From: Maridesulfovibrio salexigens DSM 2638
Lineage (GTDB): Bacteria > Desulfobacterota > Desulfovibrionia > Desulfovibrionales > Desulfovibrionaceae
Direction: 5' to 3'
DNA: 64,000 bases
Assembly (NCBI RefSeq): GCF_000023445.1
Contig: NC_012881.1
Location: 501,501 to 565,500 of the forward strand
The position numbers were made by a program, and so were the translations under genes. Under the pieces are notes generated by a model, which was not told the DNA's origin, made no database searches, and worked only from the letters and a program-made list of their open reading frames with translations. Below, piece after piece: positions 42,094 through 52,584 of this stretch. Within the stretch, counting starts at the first letter, position 1. Every line of letters begins with the position of its first letter.

Positions 42094-42978
42094 TTATTTT
42101 ATTAACTTAAATTTAGCGGGGATGGCAGGCATGGCTCCTTTGCAGGAACAGACATGTGCGGCCAGTCTGTTGGCATGATCGCTGATATCTTTCAGAGAGT
42201 GCCCGAGCAGCAATCCGATAGTCACCGCAGCGGTAAAGGAATCTCCTGCGCCTATGGTATCTGAAATTTCTTTCACCTCAATACCGGGATGATCAATCTC
42301 ATTATCTTCTGTGATAATCAGACTGCCTTTATCTCCGCGAGTCAGTACTGAGCACTTCAGTCCAAAATTATCATGCAGGGTTTTGAGCATATCGCGCTCG
42401 CTGCTTCCAAGTCCGAGCATGGGCGCAATGACTTTAATTTCGTCATCGTTCAGCTTAAGCACATCGGCCCGTTCAATCGATTCGGCGATGATTTCCTTGC
42501 TGTAAAAATTCTGGCGCAGGTTCATGTCGTAAACCTTTAAAGCCTGTGGTGCGGTATCCAAAAAGGTATGAATGGCTTTCCGTGATTCCGTACTGCGCTG
42601 GGCAAGGGTGCCGAAGCAGACCGCATCCACCTGTGCTGCAAAGCCCATAGCAGTGTCATTGAGTTTCAGGTGGTCCCAAGCGATGTCATCCGGGAAATAG
42701 TAGGTTGCCACGCCCTGATCATCCAGACGGGCTTCCACGTATCCGGTCTCATGATCAGGGTCAATGCTTACACCCGAAAGGCAGAGTTCACGGTTCATGA
42801 GCTCATAGGTGGCACGCCGTCCGCGATCATCATCACCGAGAGTGGAGATGGCTGCACCGTCTGCGCCCAGCCGTCCCGCATGGTATGCAAAGTTGACCGG
42901 AGCACCGCCGATTTCTTCGGAATCTGCCAGTACATCAAATAATATTTCGCCAATTCCGGCGATGAATAGTTGTTTCAC
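42094..42978 (-). CDS. PfkB-family sugar kinase, fructokinase-like
   Basis: A 294-residue ribokinase-fold kinase. The N-terminal GGAPVNFAYHAGRLGADGA and the C-terminal catalytic motif TIGAGDSFTAAVTIGLL with the base Asp are typical of fructokinases. It starts at GTG 42978 with AAGGAA upstream, three bases after the permease gene. With the isomerase it could form an aldose to ketose to ketose phosphate branch beside the Leloir enzymes. Confidence 0.88.
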   Translation of the reverse strand: MKQLFIAGIGEILFDVLADSEEIGGAPVNFAYHAGRLGADGAAISTLGDDDRGRRATYELMNRELCLSGVSIDPDHETGYVEARLDDQGVATYYFPDDIAWDHLKLNDTAMGFAAQVDAVCFGTLAQRSTESRKAIHTFLDTAPQALKVYDMNLRQNFYSKEIIAESIERADVLKLNDDEIKVIAPMLGLGSSERDMLKTLHDNFGLKCSVLTRGDKGSLIITEDNEIDHPGIEVKEISDTIGAGDSFTAAVTIGLLLGHSLKDISDHANRLAAHVCSCKGAMPAIPAKFKLIK

Positions 42979-42981
42979 TTT

Positions 42982-43821
42982 TTATTCCTTAACTGATCCG
43001 GCAAGTAGTCCACGGATGAAGTATCTGCCGAGAAAAATGTAAATCATGAGAACCGGAAATGCCGCCATGATTGATCCGGCCATTGGCAGGTTCCAGCTTA
43101 CGGCCTGTCCGCCTGCGAGCTGGGCCAATCCCACGGTAATGGGGTTGTCCTCGTGGCGGGTAAGACAGATACCCCAGAGAAATTCGTTCCAGATTTGGGT
43201 AACCTGCCAGAGGCTGGTAACCACGAAACCGGGGATGGACAGTGGGAATACAATTTTTGTGTAGATGGAAAAGAATCCGGCTCCGTCCAGCCTTGCGGAT
43301 TCCACCAGCGCGGTGGGAATCTGGGCGTAGAAGTTACGGAAGATCAGCGAGGTAATCGGGAGTCCGTAAACCACATGGGCAAGGATCAGTCCCGGCAGTC
43401 CGCCGTAAAGGTTCATAGCCCGCAGAGTCTGGAAGAGCGGAATCAGGATAACCTGATAGGGGATGAACATACCGAACAGAAACAAGGTGAAGATAAGCTC
43501 GCTGCCTTTGAACTTCCACTTGGAAAAAACATAGCCGTTCAGCGAACCTAGCACAGTGGAAAGAGCTGTAGCGCAGACAGTCAGGACCAGGGAACTGGCA
43601 ATGTTGGATTTCAGCAGCCCGAAAGCTTCCGGGAAACTTTGCCAATTGAATTTTTCCGGCAGCTCCCACGCGGTGGGCAGGCTGATGTTTGCCGGGTCTT
43701 TAAGCGCGGTAACAATCGCCATGTATGCCGGCATAAGGAAGAGCAGGGCCAGCATGAAAAGTGAGCCGTAGAGCAGAATGGAGCCGGGGGTGATTCCTGA
43801 CTTTCGGGTAGTAGTACTCAT
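42982..43821 (-). CDS. Sugar ABC transporter permease (MalG type)
   Basis: A 279-residue inner-membrane permease with six predicted helices and the EAA-loop motif ([20 protein letters not shown], then VFPLSIPG) that contacts the ATPase. It is the second permease; the partner gene ends four bases upstream. GGAGAAGGGG precedes ATG 43821. Confidence 0.93.
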   Translation of the reverse strand: MSTTTRKSGITPGSILLYGSLFMLALLFLMPAYMAIVTALKDPANISLPTAWELPEKFNWQSFPEAFGLLKSNIASSLVLTVCATALSTVLGSLNGYVFSKWKFKGSELIFTLFLFGMFIPYQVILIPLFQTLRAMNLYGGLPGLILAHVVYGLPITSLIFRNFYAQIPTALVESARLDGAGFFSIYTKIVFPLSIPGFVVTSLWQVTQIWNEFLWGICLTRHEDNPITVGLAQLAGGQAVSWNLPMAGSIMAAFPVLMIYIFLGRYFIRGLLAGSVKE

Positions 43822-43824
43822 GGT

Positions 43825-44943
43825 TTATCCCCTTCTCCTTTGTTTATACTGGCTGATCACATAAGGAACGATGAATGTTCCTGCCACGAGGAAAAGCACG
43901 ATGGCGATCGCTGCGCCCCGTGCAAAGTCGTTGGCCCGGAAGGTGGTCATATACATATTCAGGGCCGGGTGTCCGGTCTGGGCATTGTCCGGTCCGGTCA
44001 TGGCGAAAATGATATCGAACATTTTCAGCGAAATGTGCGAGAGGATGATTACCGCACTGATGGTGATCGGCTTGAGCATGGGGATGGCAACGTGACGGTA
44101 GTAGGCCGTGCTGCTGGCCCCGTCGAGCATGGCTGCATCACGCAGGTCCTGTGAAATTCCGTTGAATCCGGCAAGGTAGAGGGCCATTGTGTAGCCGGCG
44201 TACTGCCAGACTGTGGCAATAATGATGCCCAGAGTGGCGAGGTTGAAGCCGTGCATTTCTTCCATGAACAGGGCCTGCGGAAGCAGTGAACCGCCCAGCC
44301 ATGCAAAGGCTCCGATTATCACGCCGGGACCGAGCCAGCGTTTGACCGCTTTTTGCGGATTGCCTTTGAGCAGGAACAGCCCGATCAGAATCAGGATGAA
44401 TGCTGCGAGGTAGAGCAGGATTTGAACTATGTTCTGCCAGTTGAATTCAAGGATGGCTTTCGTGGATGAAGTCCACTGGAAATCAAGGGCATCGAACCCG
44501 AAATAGGTGGGCAGCACGTTGACTCCTCCTTGAGGAGCCAGAAGCCAGCGCCAGATGGTACCGGATACGATGAAAGAGAGGGACATGGGGTAAAGGAAAA
44601 TTGTACGAAGAATATCCTCGCCCTTGGGTTTCTGGTCCAGCAGGATGGCGATGAACATCCCAAGGCCGATGGCTCCGGCAAGCAGCATGACAGAGTAGTA
44701 CACTGCGTTAACAAGATCCTGTCTGAAACCTCCGGAAAGGAACCCGTTGAACAGGTCTACGTAATTATCCAGACCGATGAAATTTTTCTGCGGATCAAGG
44801 GCCAGTGCTCCTGTTCCACCCCAGTCGGTCATGGAAATCCAGATGGTGTTGCCGATAAAACCGTATACAAAAACGGCGACAAGGATAATTGATGGCAGAA
44901 GGGTTAAAAACGCCTTCAATCTGTCCAGTGATGCTTCCCTCAT
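43825..44943 (-). CDS. Sugar ABC transporter permease (MalF type)
   Basis: A 372-residue permease, longer than the usual 290-310 of this class because of an insert at about residues 155-240 that includes two further hydrophobic segments (VQILLYLAAFILILIGLFLL and PGVIIGAFAWLGGSLL). The EAA loop is DLRDAAMLDGASSTAYYRHV. It lies downstream of the binding protein across a strong intercistronic hairpin. Confidence 0.92.
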   Translation of the reverse strand: MREASLDRLKAFLTLLPSIILVAVFVYGFIGNTIWISMTDWGGTGALALDPQKNFIGLDNYVDLFNGFLSGGFRQDLVNAVYYSVMLLAGAIGLGMFIAILLDQKPKGEDILRTIFLYPMSLSFIVSGTIWRWLLAPQGGVNVLPTYFGFDALDFQWTSSTKAILEFNWQNIVQILLYLAAFILILIGLFLLKGNPQKAVKRWLGPGVIIGAFAWLGGSLLPQALFMEEMHGFNLATLGIIIATVWQYAGYTMALYLAGFNGISQDLRDAAMLDGASSTAYYRHVAIPMLKPITISAVIILSHISLKMFDIIFAMTGPDNAQTGHPALNMYMTTFRANDFARGAAIAIVLFLVAGTFIVPYVISQYKQRRRG

Positions 44944-44963
44944 ATGCCGAAACCCCTTTTGGG

Positions 44964-44989
44964 ACCGCGCCGGGAAATCCCGGCGCGGT
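44964..44989 (-). promoter_or_regulatory. Intercistronic hairpin between binding protein and permease genes
   Basis: ACCGCGCCGGGA and TCCCGGCGCGGT are perfect complements with a two-base spacer. It follows the binding-protein stop by about 22 bases and has no T run. Such hairpins raise the ratio of binding protein to permease, as in the mal operon. Confidence 0.75.
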
Positions 44990-45011
44990 ATTAATTACTT
45001 ATCCAGATAGA

Positions 45012-46274
45012 CTATTGACCAATCTTGGCTTTGTCGGCCAGTTGCTGGCAGGCCATGGCTGTTGCCTTGGCATTCTTGGTCTTCAGGAACATTTCCATAA
45101 CCTGTGCGAAGCTGCCTACGAAGGTTTCGTTTGCTGCTGCGCCGTGGATCAGGGAAGCGGCAACTGCGTCTTTAGCAAAGTCTTTTGCTGCGGACTGCAG
45201 GTACACGTTGTATTTGCTCAGATCGGTATCGACACGGGCGGAGATGGAACCCTTGAGGGGGTTGAAGGTATCGCTGCCTTTCTTGGAACCGAGCAGTTTC
45301 AGCCATGCGATTGCATTGTCGCGGTTGGGTGCGCCCTTGGGCAGGCCGAAAGAGTCGGCGAGGAAGATGAATACACCTTCAGTGTCAGGGGATGCAATCC
45401 AGCCGAAGTCTTTACCGGGAACCATTTTCTTGGTGGTGGACATGTAACCTGCGGCCCAGTCGCCCATGATGTTGAATGCTGCGCGGCCATCGATAACCAT
45501 ATCGGTTGCCTGCTGCCATGAAAGTGATGCAGCGTCTTTGTTGGTGTAGGGCAGGATTTTACCGAAGAGTTCCCAAGCCTTGATCATTTCAGGGCTGTTG
45601 AACTTCATTTTACCGGACCAGAGGTCGTTCCATTTTTCAGCACCGATGGATGCGATAACAACGGATTCCCAGAGGTGGGTTGCGGTCCAGTTCTGACCCA
45701 TGGCAAGGGGAACGATACCTTCTTTCTGGAGCTTAGGAGCGATTTTCAGGAAATCATTCCAGTTCTTGGGTACTTCCACGCCCCATTTTTTCAGGTTGGC
45801 AGGAATGTACCACATCACGTTGGAGCGGTGAACGTTCACCGGAACGGACCAGATACCTTTGTCAGTACCGATCAGCTTGATCAGGCCCTTGGGGAATGCA
45901 TCCATCCAGCCTTCTTCCTTGAACAGGAAGGTCAGGTCTTCCATACGGTCGGACTTAACCCAGGTACCGATAAGTTCCTGACCTGCGTGAACCTGAAAGC
46001 TGTCCGGCGGTTCGCCACCGAGCATGCGGGTTTTCAGTACGGCTCTTGCGTTAACACCGGAACCGCCGGTAACAGTAGCATCGATGACGTTTACATTGGG
46101 ATACTGGCCTTTGTAGAGACCGATCAAAGCCTGCAACGCCGGACCTTCATCACCTGCCCACCAAGAGAAAATTTCAAGGTCGCCTTTGAGTTCTTTGGCC
46201 TGAGAGACCTGCGGAACTGCCAGCAGCACGACCGCTGCGAATACCAAGCAAAGTTTAATCAGGGACTGTTTCAT
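45012..46274 (-). CDS. Periplasmic sugar-binding protein (family 1)
   Basis: A 420-residue extracellular solute-binding protein. Residues 1-26 are a signal peptide ([22 protein letters not shown]). The mature start [20 protein letters not shown] and the block [20 protein letters not shown] are typical of the sugar-binding group 1. AGGAGG precedes ATG 46274. With the permeases and the ATPase it forms a complete importer; operon partners suggest galactose or a galactoside. Confidence 0.93.
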   Translation of the reverse strand: MKQSLIKLCLVFAAVVLLAVPQVSQAKELKGDLEIFSWWAGDEGPALQALIGLYKGQYPNVNVIDATVTGGSGVNARAVLKTRMLGGEPPDSFQVHAGQELIGTWVKSDRMEDLTFLFKEEGWMDAFPKGLIKLIGTDKGIWSVPVNVHRSNVMWYIPANLKKWGVEVPKNWNDFLKIAPKLQKEGIVPLAMGQNWTATHLWESVVIASIGAEKWNDLWSGKMKFNSPEMIKAWELFGKILPYTNKDAASLSWQQATDMVIDGRAAFNIMGDWAAGYMSTTKKMVPGKDFGWIASPDTEGVFIFLADSFGLPKGAPNRDNAIAWLKLLGSKKGSDTFNPLKGSISARVDTDLSKYNVYLQSAAKDFAKDAVAASLIHGAAANETFVGSFAQVMEMFLKTKNAKATAMACQQLADKAKIGQ

Positions 46275-46413
46275 GTTTCCTCCTAAATGTTAAAACAATC
46301 TACGTTATCCTTAAGCCTTTATAGTTCGTCGCTTTTGGGGATTCGTACGGTAAGTATTTCTCACTAAAACTTACTATCGGCGCTGAATCTCCAGTAAAGC
46401 GTCTTCAACTGTC

Positions 46414-47511
46414 TTAATAAAGTGCCTCTTTGGTTTCAGGGTCGAAAAGGACCATACGGTCGAATTCAAATCCGATAGGTACAATTTCACCGGGATGGGC
46501 AATAACCCTTCCTTCCACTTCGGCGATAAGTTCATTTTCGCCGTCAATAACGATTTCAAGTAGTGAATGGGCACCGAGGATCTCGGATACAACGACTTCG
46601 CCGCTGCACCACCAGTCTTTTTGAAGCCGCTCGATGTTATCGCCCATTTTGATGGAGTCCGGGCGCAGTCCGGCCAGTACCGGGTCACCGTCCTTGAGGC
46701 TCGGTCCCTGATGATCCTGCACTGGAAATTTGGTGCTGCCTTTGACCACGTACCTTTTGCCGTCAATGACCTTGATGACGCCTTCAAGGATATTCATGGG
46801 CGGGTTGCCGATGAACTGGGCCACGAAGACGTTGTTTGGCCTTTCAAAAACTTCCACCGGAGTACCAACCTGCTGGATGTAGCCGTCTTTGAGGATGACA
46901 ATACGGTCGGCAAGGGTCATGGCCTCAATCTGGTCGTGGGTGACGTAGATGGTGGTCGTCTTGAGTCGCATGTGCATCTTGCGCAATTCCATGCGCATCT
47001 GTGTGCGTAACTGGGCGTCAAGGTTGGAGAGCGGTTCGTCAAAGAGAAATACATCGGGGTTGCGGACCATGGCCCGTCCCATAGCTACGCGCTGGCGCTG
47101 CCCGCCGGAAAGTTCCGAAGGTTTGCGATGCAGGTAAGGTTCCAGTTCGAGAATCTTGGCTACGTCATTCACGCGCTGCTCAATCTCGTCTTTGGATTTT
47201 TTGTGCATCTTCAGCGAAAAGCCCATGTTTTCGGCAACGGTCATGTGCGGATACAGGGCGTAGTTCTGGAAAACCATGGCTACGTTGCGGTCCTTGGGGG
47301 ATACATTGGTCACCACCCGTTCTCCGATGTGGATGTCCCCGCCGCTGATGTCCTCAAGACCTGCCACCATGCGCAGGAGGGTGGACTTGCCGCATCCCGA
47401 AGGGCCGACCAGCACGATGAATTCGTTGTCTTTTACGGAAAGGTCCACACCGTGAATGACCTCGACTGATCCATAACGTTTGATGACGTTTTTAAGCTCT
47501 ACGTTTGCCAT
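46414..47511 (-). CDS. Sugar ABC transporter ATP-binding protein (MalK/UgpC/MsmX type)
   Basis: A 365-residue ATPase with Walker [10 protein letters not shown], signature [20 protein letters not shown], Walker [12 protein letters not shown] and switch His in [10 protein letters not shown]. The C-terminal 120 residues form the TOBE/OB regulatory domain of the MalK class. It energises the permeases encoded downstream; the binding protein gene lies 139 bases further on in a gap that shows no clear promoter or terminator. Confidence 0.95.
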   Translation of the reverse strand: MANVELKNVIKRYGSVEVIHGVDLSVKDNEFIVLVGPSGCGKSTLLRMVAGLEDISGGDIHIGERVVTNVSPKDRNVAMVFQNYALYPHMTVAENMGFSLKMHKKSKDEIEQRVNDVAKILELEPYLHRKPSELSGGQRQRVAMGRAMVRNPDVFLFDEPLSNLDAQLRTQMRMELRKMHMRLKTTTIYVTHDQIEAMTLADRIVILKDGYIQQVGTPVEVFERPNNVFVAQFIGNPPMNILEGVIKVIDGKRYVVKGSTKFPVQDHQGPSLKDGDPVLAGLRPDSIKMGDNIERLQKDWWCSGEVVVSEILGAHSLLEIVIDGENELIAEVEGRVIAHPGEIVPIGFEFDRMVLFDPETKEALY

Positions 47512-47542
47512 GCTTCATCTCGCCTTGTTCGTTTTAAATTCC

Positions 47543-48562
47543 CTAGGAAATCCTACGGAACCTGTACTCGGTTGAATGATTATATCTTTCTCCGGGATTC
47601 AAGATCACGGAGGGAAATTCAGGTTGATTGACCGCATCCGGGTAGCCCATGGGCTCAATGCAGAATCCTGAGCGCGGGCCGTATTGGAAACCGTTACTAC
47701 CCTTGGTTCCGGCAGTCATGCCGTCTGCAGTATAGAGCTGCACTCCGCGCTGGTTGGTGCAGATTTCCATTTCAAGACCGGATTCAGGTGCTCGGGCAAT
47801 TGCCGCTGAAATGGTGTCTTCGCTTTGGGTGTTCAGAACATAAAAGCGGTCCTGTGCATTTTCTCCCAGCGCTTTGAACTCGCTGAAATCATCAGAAGTG
47901 CCGGAAATATCTATGAGTCCGCCATCGGGAATAAGATGGTTGTCAGTTGATAAGCTTTGCGTGGCGAAGATTTTCAGTTCGTGGCTGTTAATTGTCTGTC
48001 CGTCACCGTTCAGGTTGAAGTAAGGGTGTGCGGTCATATTCAACGGGGTGGGGGAGTCGCATTCCGCGCGATGGACGATGGAAAGGGTGCTGCCGCTTAA
48101 AGTAAAAGTGGTTTCAATTCGAAGATTACCGGGATATCCGCCCATGCCGTTTTTGCAATGAAGTTCAAGAGTCAGTGAAGGAGAGTCTGCTCCAGCTTGC
48201 AGTTCCAGAACTTCCCAGTTTCGGCGGTTGAAACCGTATTTGCCGCCGTGAAGGTGGTTGCTGCCCTCGTTGCGGTCCAGCTGATATTTTTGCCCGTCCA
48301 GCTCAAATACGGCATTTGAAATCCTTCCGGCTACCCGGCCTACAGTTGCGCCCAAGTAATTCCCGTCGTTCATGTATTCTTCTAGGGAATTAAAGCCGAG
48401 TACTACGTCGATATTCTTCTCACCTGTCGCAATCTCCAGCCCGTTCAAGATGGCCCCGTAGGTGGAAATACGTGCTTTGCATCCGGCGCTGTTTTCCAGA
48501 GTGAAGAGCAGGATATCTTCTCTGTATGGAGTCCGGCCCCATGACTTACTGCTTATAGACAT
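47543..48562 (-). CDS. galM: Aldose 1-epimerase (galactose mutarotase)
   Basis: A 339-residue mutarotase that interconverts alpha- and beta-galactose. The catalytic His lies in MTAHPYFNLNGDG and the substrate loop in GSNHLHGGKYGFNRR, with the base Glu region near CIEPMGYPDAVNQP. Its ATG shares a base with the stop codon of the regulator gene (TAATG), with GGAGG upstream, so they are translationally coupled. Confidence 0.93.
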   Translation of the reverse strand: MSISSKSWGRTPYREDILLFTLENSAGCKARISTYGAILNGLEIATGEKNIDVVLGFNSLEEYMNDGNYLGATVGRVAGRISNAVFELDGQKYQLDRNEGSNHLHGGKYGFNRRNWEVLELQAGADSPSLTLELHCKNGMGGYPGNLRIETTFTLSGSTLSIVHRAECDSPTPLNMTAHPYFNLNGDGQTINSHELKIFATQSLSTDNHLIPDGGLIDISGTSDDFSEFKALGENAQDRFYVLNTQSEDTISAAIARAPESGLEMEICTNQRGVQLYTADGMTAGTKGSNGFQYGPRSGFCIEPMGYPDAVNQPEFPSVILNPGERYNHSTEYRFRRIS

Positions 48563-49584
48563 TACACATCCTCCTTGTAGCTCGATCCGCGGATAAGCAG
48601 TTCTGTATCAAGGGTGATGGTTTCCGGCCTGAAATTATCTTTGTCTTTAAGCTGTTTGAGCAGCAGGGTGGCCGCTGTTTTGCCCATTTCAAAGGCAGGT
48701 TGGCCTACGGAAGTCAAGGCCGGATCAATAAGCGCGGATTCCGGTGAGCCTGAAAATCCGGCTAAGGCTACATCTTCGGGAATGCGCCAGCCAGCTTCAC
48801 GGAAACGGCAGAATGCGCCCACGGCTACAGGGTCGTTGATGCAGAGTACTGCGTCCGGTGGATTGTCCATTTTCAGGTATTCTTCAGCCCCTGCGCGTCC
48901 GTTACTGCCCCGGCAGCCCCCGATATTGATGTTCAGTTCCGGGTAGAAGGGCGCTCCATGATTCTTGAGAGCTTGCAGGTAACCGTTGAAGCGCAGCCTG
49001 TTCATGGAAATGCCTTCACGTCCGGCAAGGAATCCGATGCGCTTGTAGCCCCTGTCGATGAGATGGGAGGTCATTTTATATGAAGCTCTGAAATCATCGA
49101 TGACCACTTTTCCGGTATCCAGTTCATCCACCACTCGGTCATACTGTACCAAGGGGATATTTTGGTGCATCAGGGCGCGCATGTGATCGTAATTGGTGGT
49201 TTCAAGGGAAATAGCCATGAGCACCCCGGCTACGCGGTTGGCAGCCAGAGCTTTGGTCGTCATGATTTCGCGTTGCAAAGTCTCGTTGGACTGGCAGACC
49301 ATGATGATATACCCGGCATTGTAGGCAACTTCTTCAATGCCACTGATTACTGTGGCGAAAAAATTGTGCCTGATTTCGGGGACGATAACCCCGATGACCT
49401 TGCTGCTCTGCTTTTTCAAGCTTTGAGCGATAGGATTGGGTTGGTAACCGTATTTTTCAGCCGCCGCCATGACCACTTCTTTGGTCTTGTCGCTGATGTC
49501 CGGGTGGTCGTGCAGGGCGCGGGAAACCGTGGATGCGGAGATGCCGAGCTTGCTGGCGAGGTCTTTGAGGGTCATGTGTCCCAT
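48562..49584 (-). CDS. LacI-family repressor of the galactose operon
   Basis: A 340-residue regulator with the LacI helix-turn-helix and hinge at the start (LKDLASKLGISASTVSRALH, then KYGYQPNPIAQSLKK) and a periplasmic-binding-protein-like sugar domain. It sits inside the operon between galK and galM, one base after galK's stop. Two LacI-type operators before galT are the obvious targets, making it a GalR-like autoregulated repressor. Confidence 0.92.
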   Translation of the reverse strand: MGHMTLKDLASKLGISASTVSRALHDHPDISDKTKEVVMAAAEKYGYQPNPIAQSLKKQSSKVIGVIVPEIRHNFFATVISGIEEVAYNAGYIIMVCQSNETLQREIMTTKALAANRVAGVLMAISLETTNYDHMRALMHQNIPLVQYDRVVDELDTGKVVIDDFRASYKMTSHLIDRGYKRIGFLAGREGISMNRLRFNGYLQALKNHGAPFYPELNINIGGCRGSNGRAGAEEYLKMDNPPDAVLCINDPVAVGAFCRFREAGWRIPEDVALAGFSGSPESALIDPALTSVGQPAFEMGKTAATLLLKQLKDKDNFRPETITLDTELLIRGSSYKEDV

Positions 49585-49585
49585 A

Positions 49586-50914
49586 TTATGATTCCGTCCT
49601 GTTTGGGGGGATAGTCAGAAATTCGCGGCCCGGCTGGCGGATGGACAGTTCAATTACTGAATCTTTACCGAAAACCTTTTCCATTGAATGGCAGTATTTC
49701 TTGAAATCAGATTCATGAACATAAACTTGGATGGTTCCGGCAAAACCGCCGCCATGCACCCGTCCAACCCCGTGTGAACCGAGAATTTGTTCAGTCAGTG
49801 TCAGGGCCAGTGGAATTGGTTGTCTTTTGGGGGTGGCAGGGCTGTAGCAGTTTTGCAGCAGCTCTCTGGAGGAATGACCGGACTCGGAAACAAGGCGCAG
49901 GAATTCAGTCATGTTCCCATCATCGAGTGCTTTGGCCTGATTTACAGCCCGTTCGTCTTCGCCGATGAAGTGAAACAGTCGAAGTACAGCTCGGTCCCCG
50001 GCGTATTCGCGGATATCATCGATGTTATCCAGAATTTTATTCAGGGTCAGCCCTTTGGCTTGATTTTGTCCGCAGCTTCTGGCGGCTTCAAACATTTCTG
50101 CCGGGATAGCAGCGTAATCCGGTGTCAGGTCGGCGTGACTGCCTCCGGTGTCAATTACGCAGAGTCGGTACCCTGTTCCGTAAAATCCATCAGCACAGCT
50201 GGCGGTTTTGAATTCCGGTTCTACGCGGGTAACACCCGGATTCGCAGGGTCAGTAAAGTCTATGGACAGAATCCCTTCATAAGAGGATGCCATCTGGTCC
50301 ATGAAACCGCAGGGTTTGTTGAAGTGGAGATTTTCGGCTTGCTTGGCAACACTGGCTATTTCCAGAGGGCCGATTTTGCTGTCGTTGAAAAGATGGCTGA
50401 AAATGCGGCCTATCAGAACTTCAAAAGCTGCTGAAGAACTCAGGCCTGCTCCGGCAGGGATTGTGCTGTGTACACATGCATTAAATCCGCCGATATTCAG
50501 TCCAAGCTTGCTAAATCCTTCAGCAACACCGCGCACAATGGCTGCGCTGGTTTCATACTCATCTTCACGCGGCTTAGTGTCGGAAATATCAACTTTAATG
50601 GGATTGTACCCCTCGGAGAGAATTGTAACCGCATTGTTTTCTGATTTGGAAAAAGCGGCAAGACAGTCAAGGTTCACGGCAGCGGCCAGCACATGCCCGT
50701 GGTTATGATCGGTGTGGTTGCCGCCCATCTCGGTGCGTCCCGGTGCACTGGCAAAGCAGAGTTCATCGGGAGCGAAATTTTCAAGCATGCAGTGCAGAAG
50801 ATTACGCATGCGCTCCCGTGATTCCTGAACACCCCCACGAGAATGGATCTGGCTGAACTGTTCGTCAAACCCGCCCTGTTCCAGATGCGCGCGGTAAGCC
50901 TCAATGGAATGCAT
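49586..50914 (-). CDS. galK: Galactokinase
   Basis: A 442-residue GHMP kinase that makes galactose 1-phosphate. The galactokinase signature is APGRTEMGGNHTDHNHG near the N-terminus (usually GRVNLIGEHTDYN), the ATP loop is PAGAGLSSSAAFEVLIG and the C-terminal motif is GRVHGGGFAGTIQVYV. The start is ATG 50914 with GGGAGGGG upstream; a longer frame overlapping galT is rejected. The signature deviates (MGGNHTDHN for IGEHTDYN), as in a divergent branch of galactokinases. Confidence 0.93.
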   Translation of the reverse strand: MHSIEAYRAHLEQGGFDEQFSQIHSRGGVQESRERMRNLLHCMLENFAPDELCFASAPGRTEMGGNHTDHNHGHVLAAAVNLDCLAAFSKSENNAVTILSEGYNPIKVDISDTKPREDEYETSAAIVRGVAEGFSKLGLNIGGFNACVHSTIPAGAGLSSSAAFEVLIGRIFSHLFNDSKIGPLEIASVAKQAENLHFNKPCGFMDQMASSYEGILSIDFTDPANPGVTRVEPEFKTASCADGFYGTGYRLCVIDTGGSHADLTPDYAAIPAEMFEAARSCGQNQAKGLTLNKILDNIDDIREYAGDRAVLRLFHFIGEDERAVNQAKALDDGNMTEFLRLVSESGHSSRELLQNCYSPATPKRQPIPLALTLTEQILGSHGVGRVHGGGFAGTIQVYVHESDFKKYCHSMEKVFGKDSVIELSIRQPGREFLTIPPNRTES

Positions 50915-50915
50915 G

Positions 50916-51965
50916 CTACCCCTCCCGGTCCAGATAATGAGTTTCCGGCAGGCCACGCAGCCGCTGGGCGCTTTGTTCAGCTGTGATATCGCGCTGAGGC
51001 ATGCCCAGCATTTCAAATCCGACCATGAATTTCTTCACTGTGGCTGAGCGCAGCAGCGGGGGATAATAATGGATGTGCCAATGCCAGTGCTCGCCTTTCT
51101 CATCCAAGGTGGGGCGCTGATGGATGCCCATTGAATACGGGAAAGAAGTTTCGAAAAGATTATCGTAGCGGATGCCCATGCGTACCAGTGCATCTGCAAG
51201 GTCATCACGCTGGGACTGAGTCATGTCAGTAATTGCGCCCATATGAGTCTTGGGCAGCAGCATGGCTTCAAAGGGCCAGACCGCCCAGAAGGGGACAAGG
51301 GCGACAAAGGAATCATTTTCGAAAATGATTCGTTCCTTGTTTTTAAGCTCCCGTTCCACGTAGCGGCAGAGCATACATTGCTCCCTATCGTTCAGATATT
51401 CCTGCTGACGCTTGTCTTCAGCTTCAGGGATTACAGGAATGGAGCGGGTTGCCCAGATTTGTCCATGCGGATGCGGGTTGGAGCAGCCCATGATGTCGCC
51501 ACGGTTTTCAAAAATCTGCACGTAGCCTATCTCATCACGTTCTCCAAGTTCTGCATACTGATCGCACCATGCATCCACCACTTTGCGCACATTCTTTGGC
51601 TGCATGCGTGAAATGGTCAGGTCATGGCGGGGAGAGAAGCAGACGACCCGGCAGATACCGCTTTCAGGTTCAACTTTAAAAAGATTGTCGTCATCACAAA
51701 ATCCGTCCACGGACTCGTGAAGCAGGGCGGGGAAGTCGTTGTCGAAAATAAAAATGTCTTTGTAATCCGGGTTGTTCTCACCCTGGTTGCGGGTGTTCCC
51801 GGGGCAGAGGTAGCATTTGTCATCGTAGGCAGGGAGAGTGTTGCGGGATGTTTTTTCCTGTTTGCCCTGCCACGGGCGTTTAGTGCGGTGTGGTGAAACA
51901 AGCACCCATTCCCCGGTCAGGGGATTGAATCTTTTGTGTGGGTAATCCTGAAAATTATTACTCAT
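50916..51965 (-). CDS. galT: Galactose-1-phosphate uridylyltransferase
   Basis: A 349-residue HIT-superfamily enzyme that exchanges UMP between UDP-glucose and galactose 1-phosphate. The catalytic motif is [10 protein letters not shown]; zinc ligands lie in CYLCPGN and later [14 protein letters not shown]. The start is ATG 51965 behind AAGGA; a frame extending to 52040 would run through the operators. First gene of the ten-gene operon, one base before galK. Confidence 0.95.
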   Translation of the reverse strand: MSNNFQDYPHKRFNPLTGEWVLVSPHRTKRPWQGKQEKTSRNTLPAYDDKCYLCPGNTRNQGENNPDYKDIFIFDNDFPALLHESVDGFCDDDNLFKVEPESGICRVVCFSPRHDLTISRMQPKNVRKVVDAWCDQYAELGERDEIGYVQIFENRGDIMGCSNPHPHGQIWATRSIPVIPEAEDKRQQEYLNDREQCMLCRYVERELKNKERIIFENDSFVALVPFWAVWPFEAMLLPKTHMGAITDMTQSQRDDLADALVRMGIRYDNLFETSFPYSMGIHQRPTLDEKGEHWHWHIHYYPPLLRSATVKKFMVGFEMLGMPQRDITAEQSAQRLRGLPETHYLDREG

Positions 51966-51987
51966 TTTTGTTCCTTGCTTCGGATTC

Positions 51988-52057
51988 TGCAAACGATTGT
52001 GCAAACGTAACCGCAAACGTTTTCGGAAATATTGCCTCAAGCAACTTATCTTGTCAA
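51988..52057 (-). promoter_or_regulatory. Galactose operon promoter with two LacI-type operators
   Basis: On the minus strand -35 TTGACA (52057-52052), a 17-base spacer and -10 CAATAT (52034-52029). Two half-palindromic CAAACG sites follow directly: CCGAAAACGTTTGCGG at 52026-52011 and TGCACAATCGTTTGCA at 52003-51988, both fitting the LacI-family pattern with a central CG. Binding there would block initiation or early elongation. Confidence 0.75.
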
Positions 52058-52584
52058 TAAGGTGTCGTGAGAAAGTCTCCGGCTTAGTGTATTAAAGATG
52101 AAAACATCGGATATATAAGGTTTTTAGAATGTATATTCCGAACCTGACTAGTCTGCTAATGTGCGGAAAATATTGCCTATTGAGATGCTTTCTAAAGTTA
52201 TATAAAGTTCATCTACAACCAACCCGGCAGGATTCACTTCTGCCAATTTCGAACATAAGCGTGGACTTTTTTTGATTTCATTCAAGTTCAAATACGTTTC
52301 TCGTATTTACGGCATGAACTTACTTTGAAAAATCAGCCTCGCGCCGGATTTTGTGAGTAAGGGACATGAGTCTTTATCCCTCGGTAAAATGAAAAAATAT
52401 TTTTCATTAAGGTCTTGATTTAACAGTTTTAAATTAAGATCGGTTAATTTTAATCAAGTTTTGATTAAGAGAGTGGGGATGTTTCGGGCTTTTCCTGCGT
52501 ATACAGTTGTAAGAATGCCCATGGAGGCAATCAGCCTGTTATGATGAAGGGAAAACATTAAGAAGCATTAAACAAAGACATCGG
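52058..52584. other. AT-rich intergenic region between the gal operon and the sigma gene
   Basis: About 530 bases without a credible gene. The only clear element is the palindrome at 52450-52468; the surrounding text has several TTGATT/AATCAA motifs. It must hold the promoter of the sigma factor gene but I cannot place it. Confidence 0.6.
52450..52468. promoter_or_regulatory. AT-rich perfect palindrome upstream of the sigma gene
   Basis: TTAATCAA-GTT-TTGATTAA is an 8-3-8 perfect inverted repeat, with further partial copies (CTTGATTT near 52423 and AATTAAGATC near 52433). It may be an operator 117 bases before the sigma gene. Confidence 0.5.

Noticed and set aside
51966-52040. An N-terminal extension of GalT
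   Set aside because: It would translate the operators and part of the promoter; ATG 51965 has AAGGA and gives the standard length.
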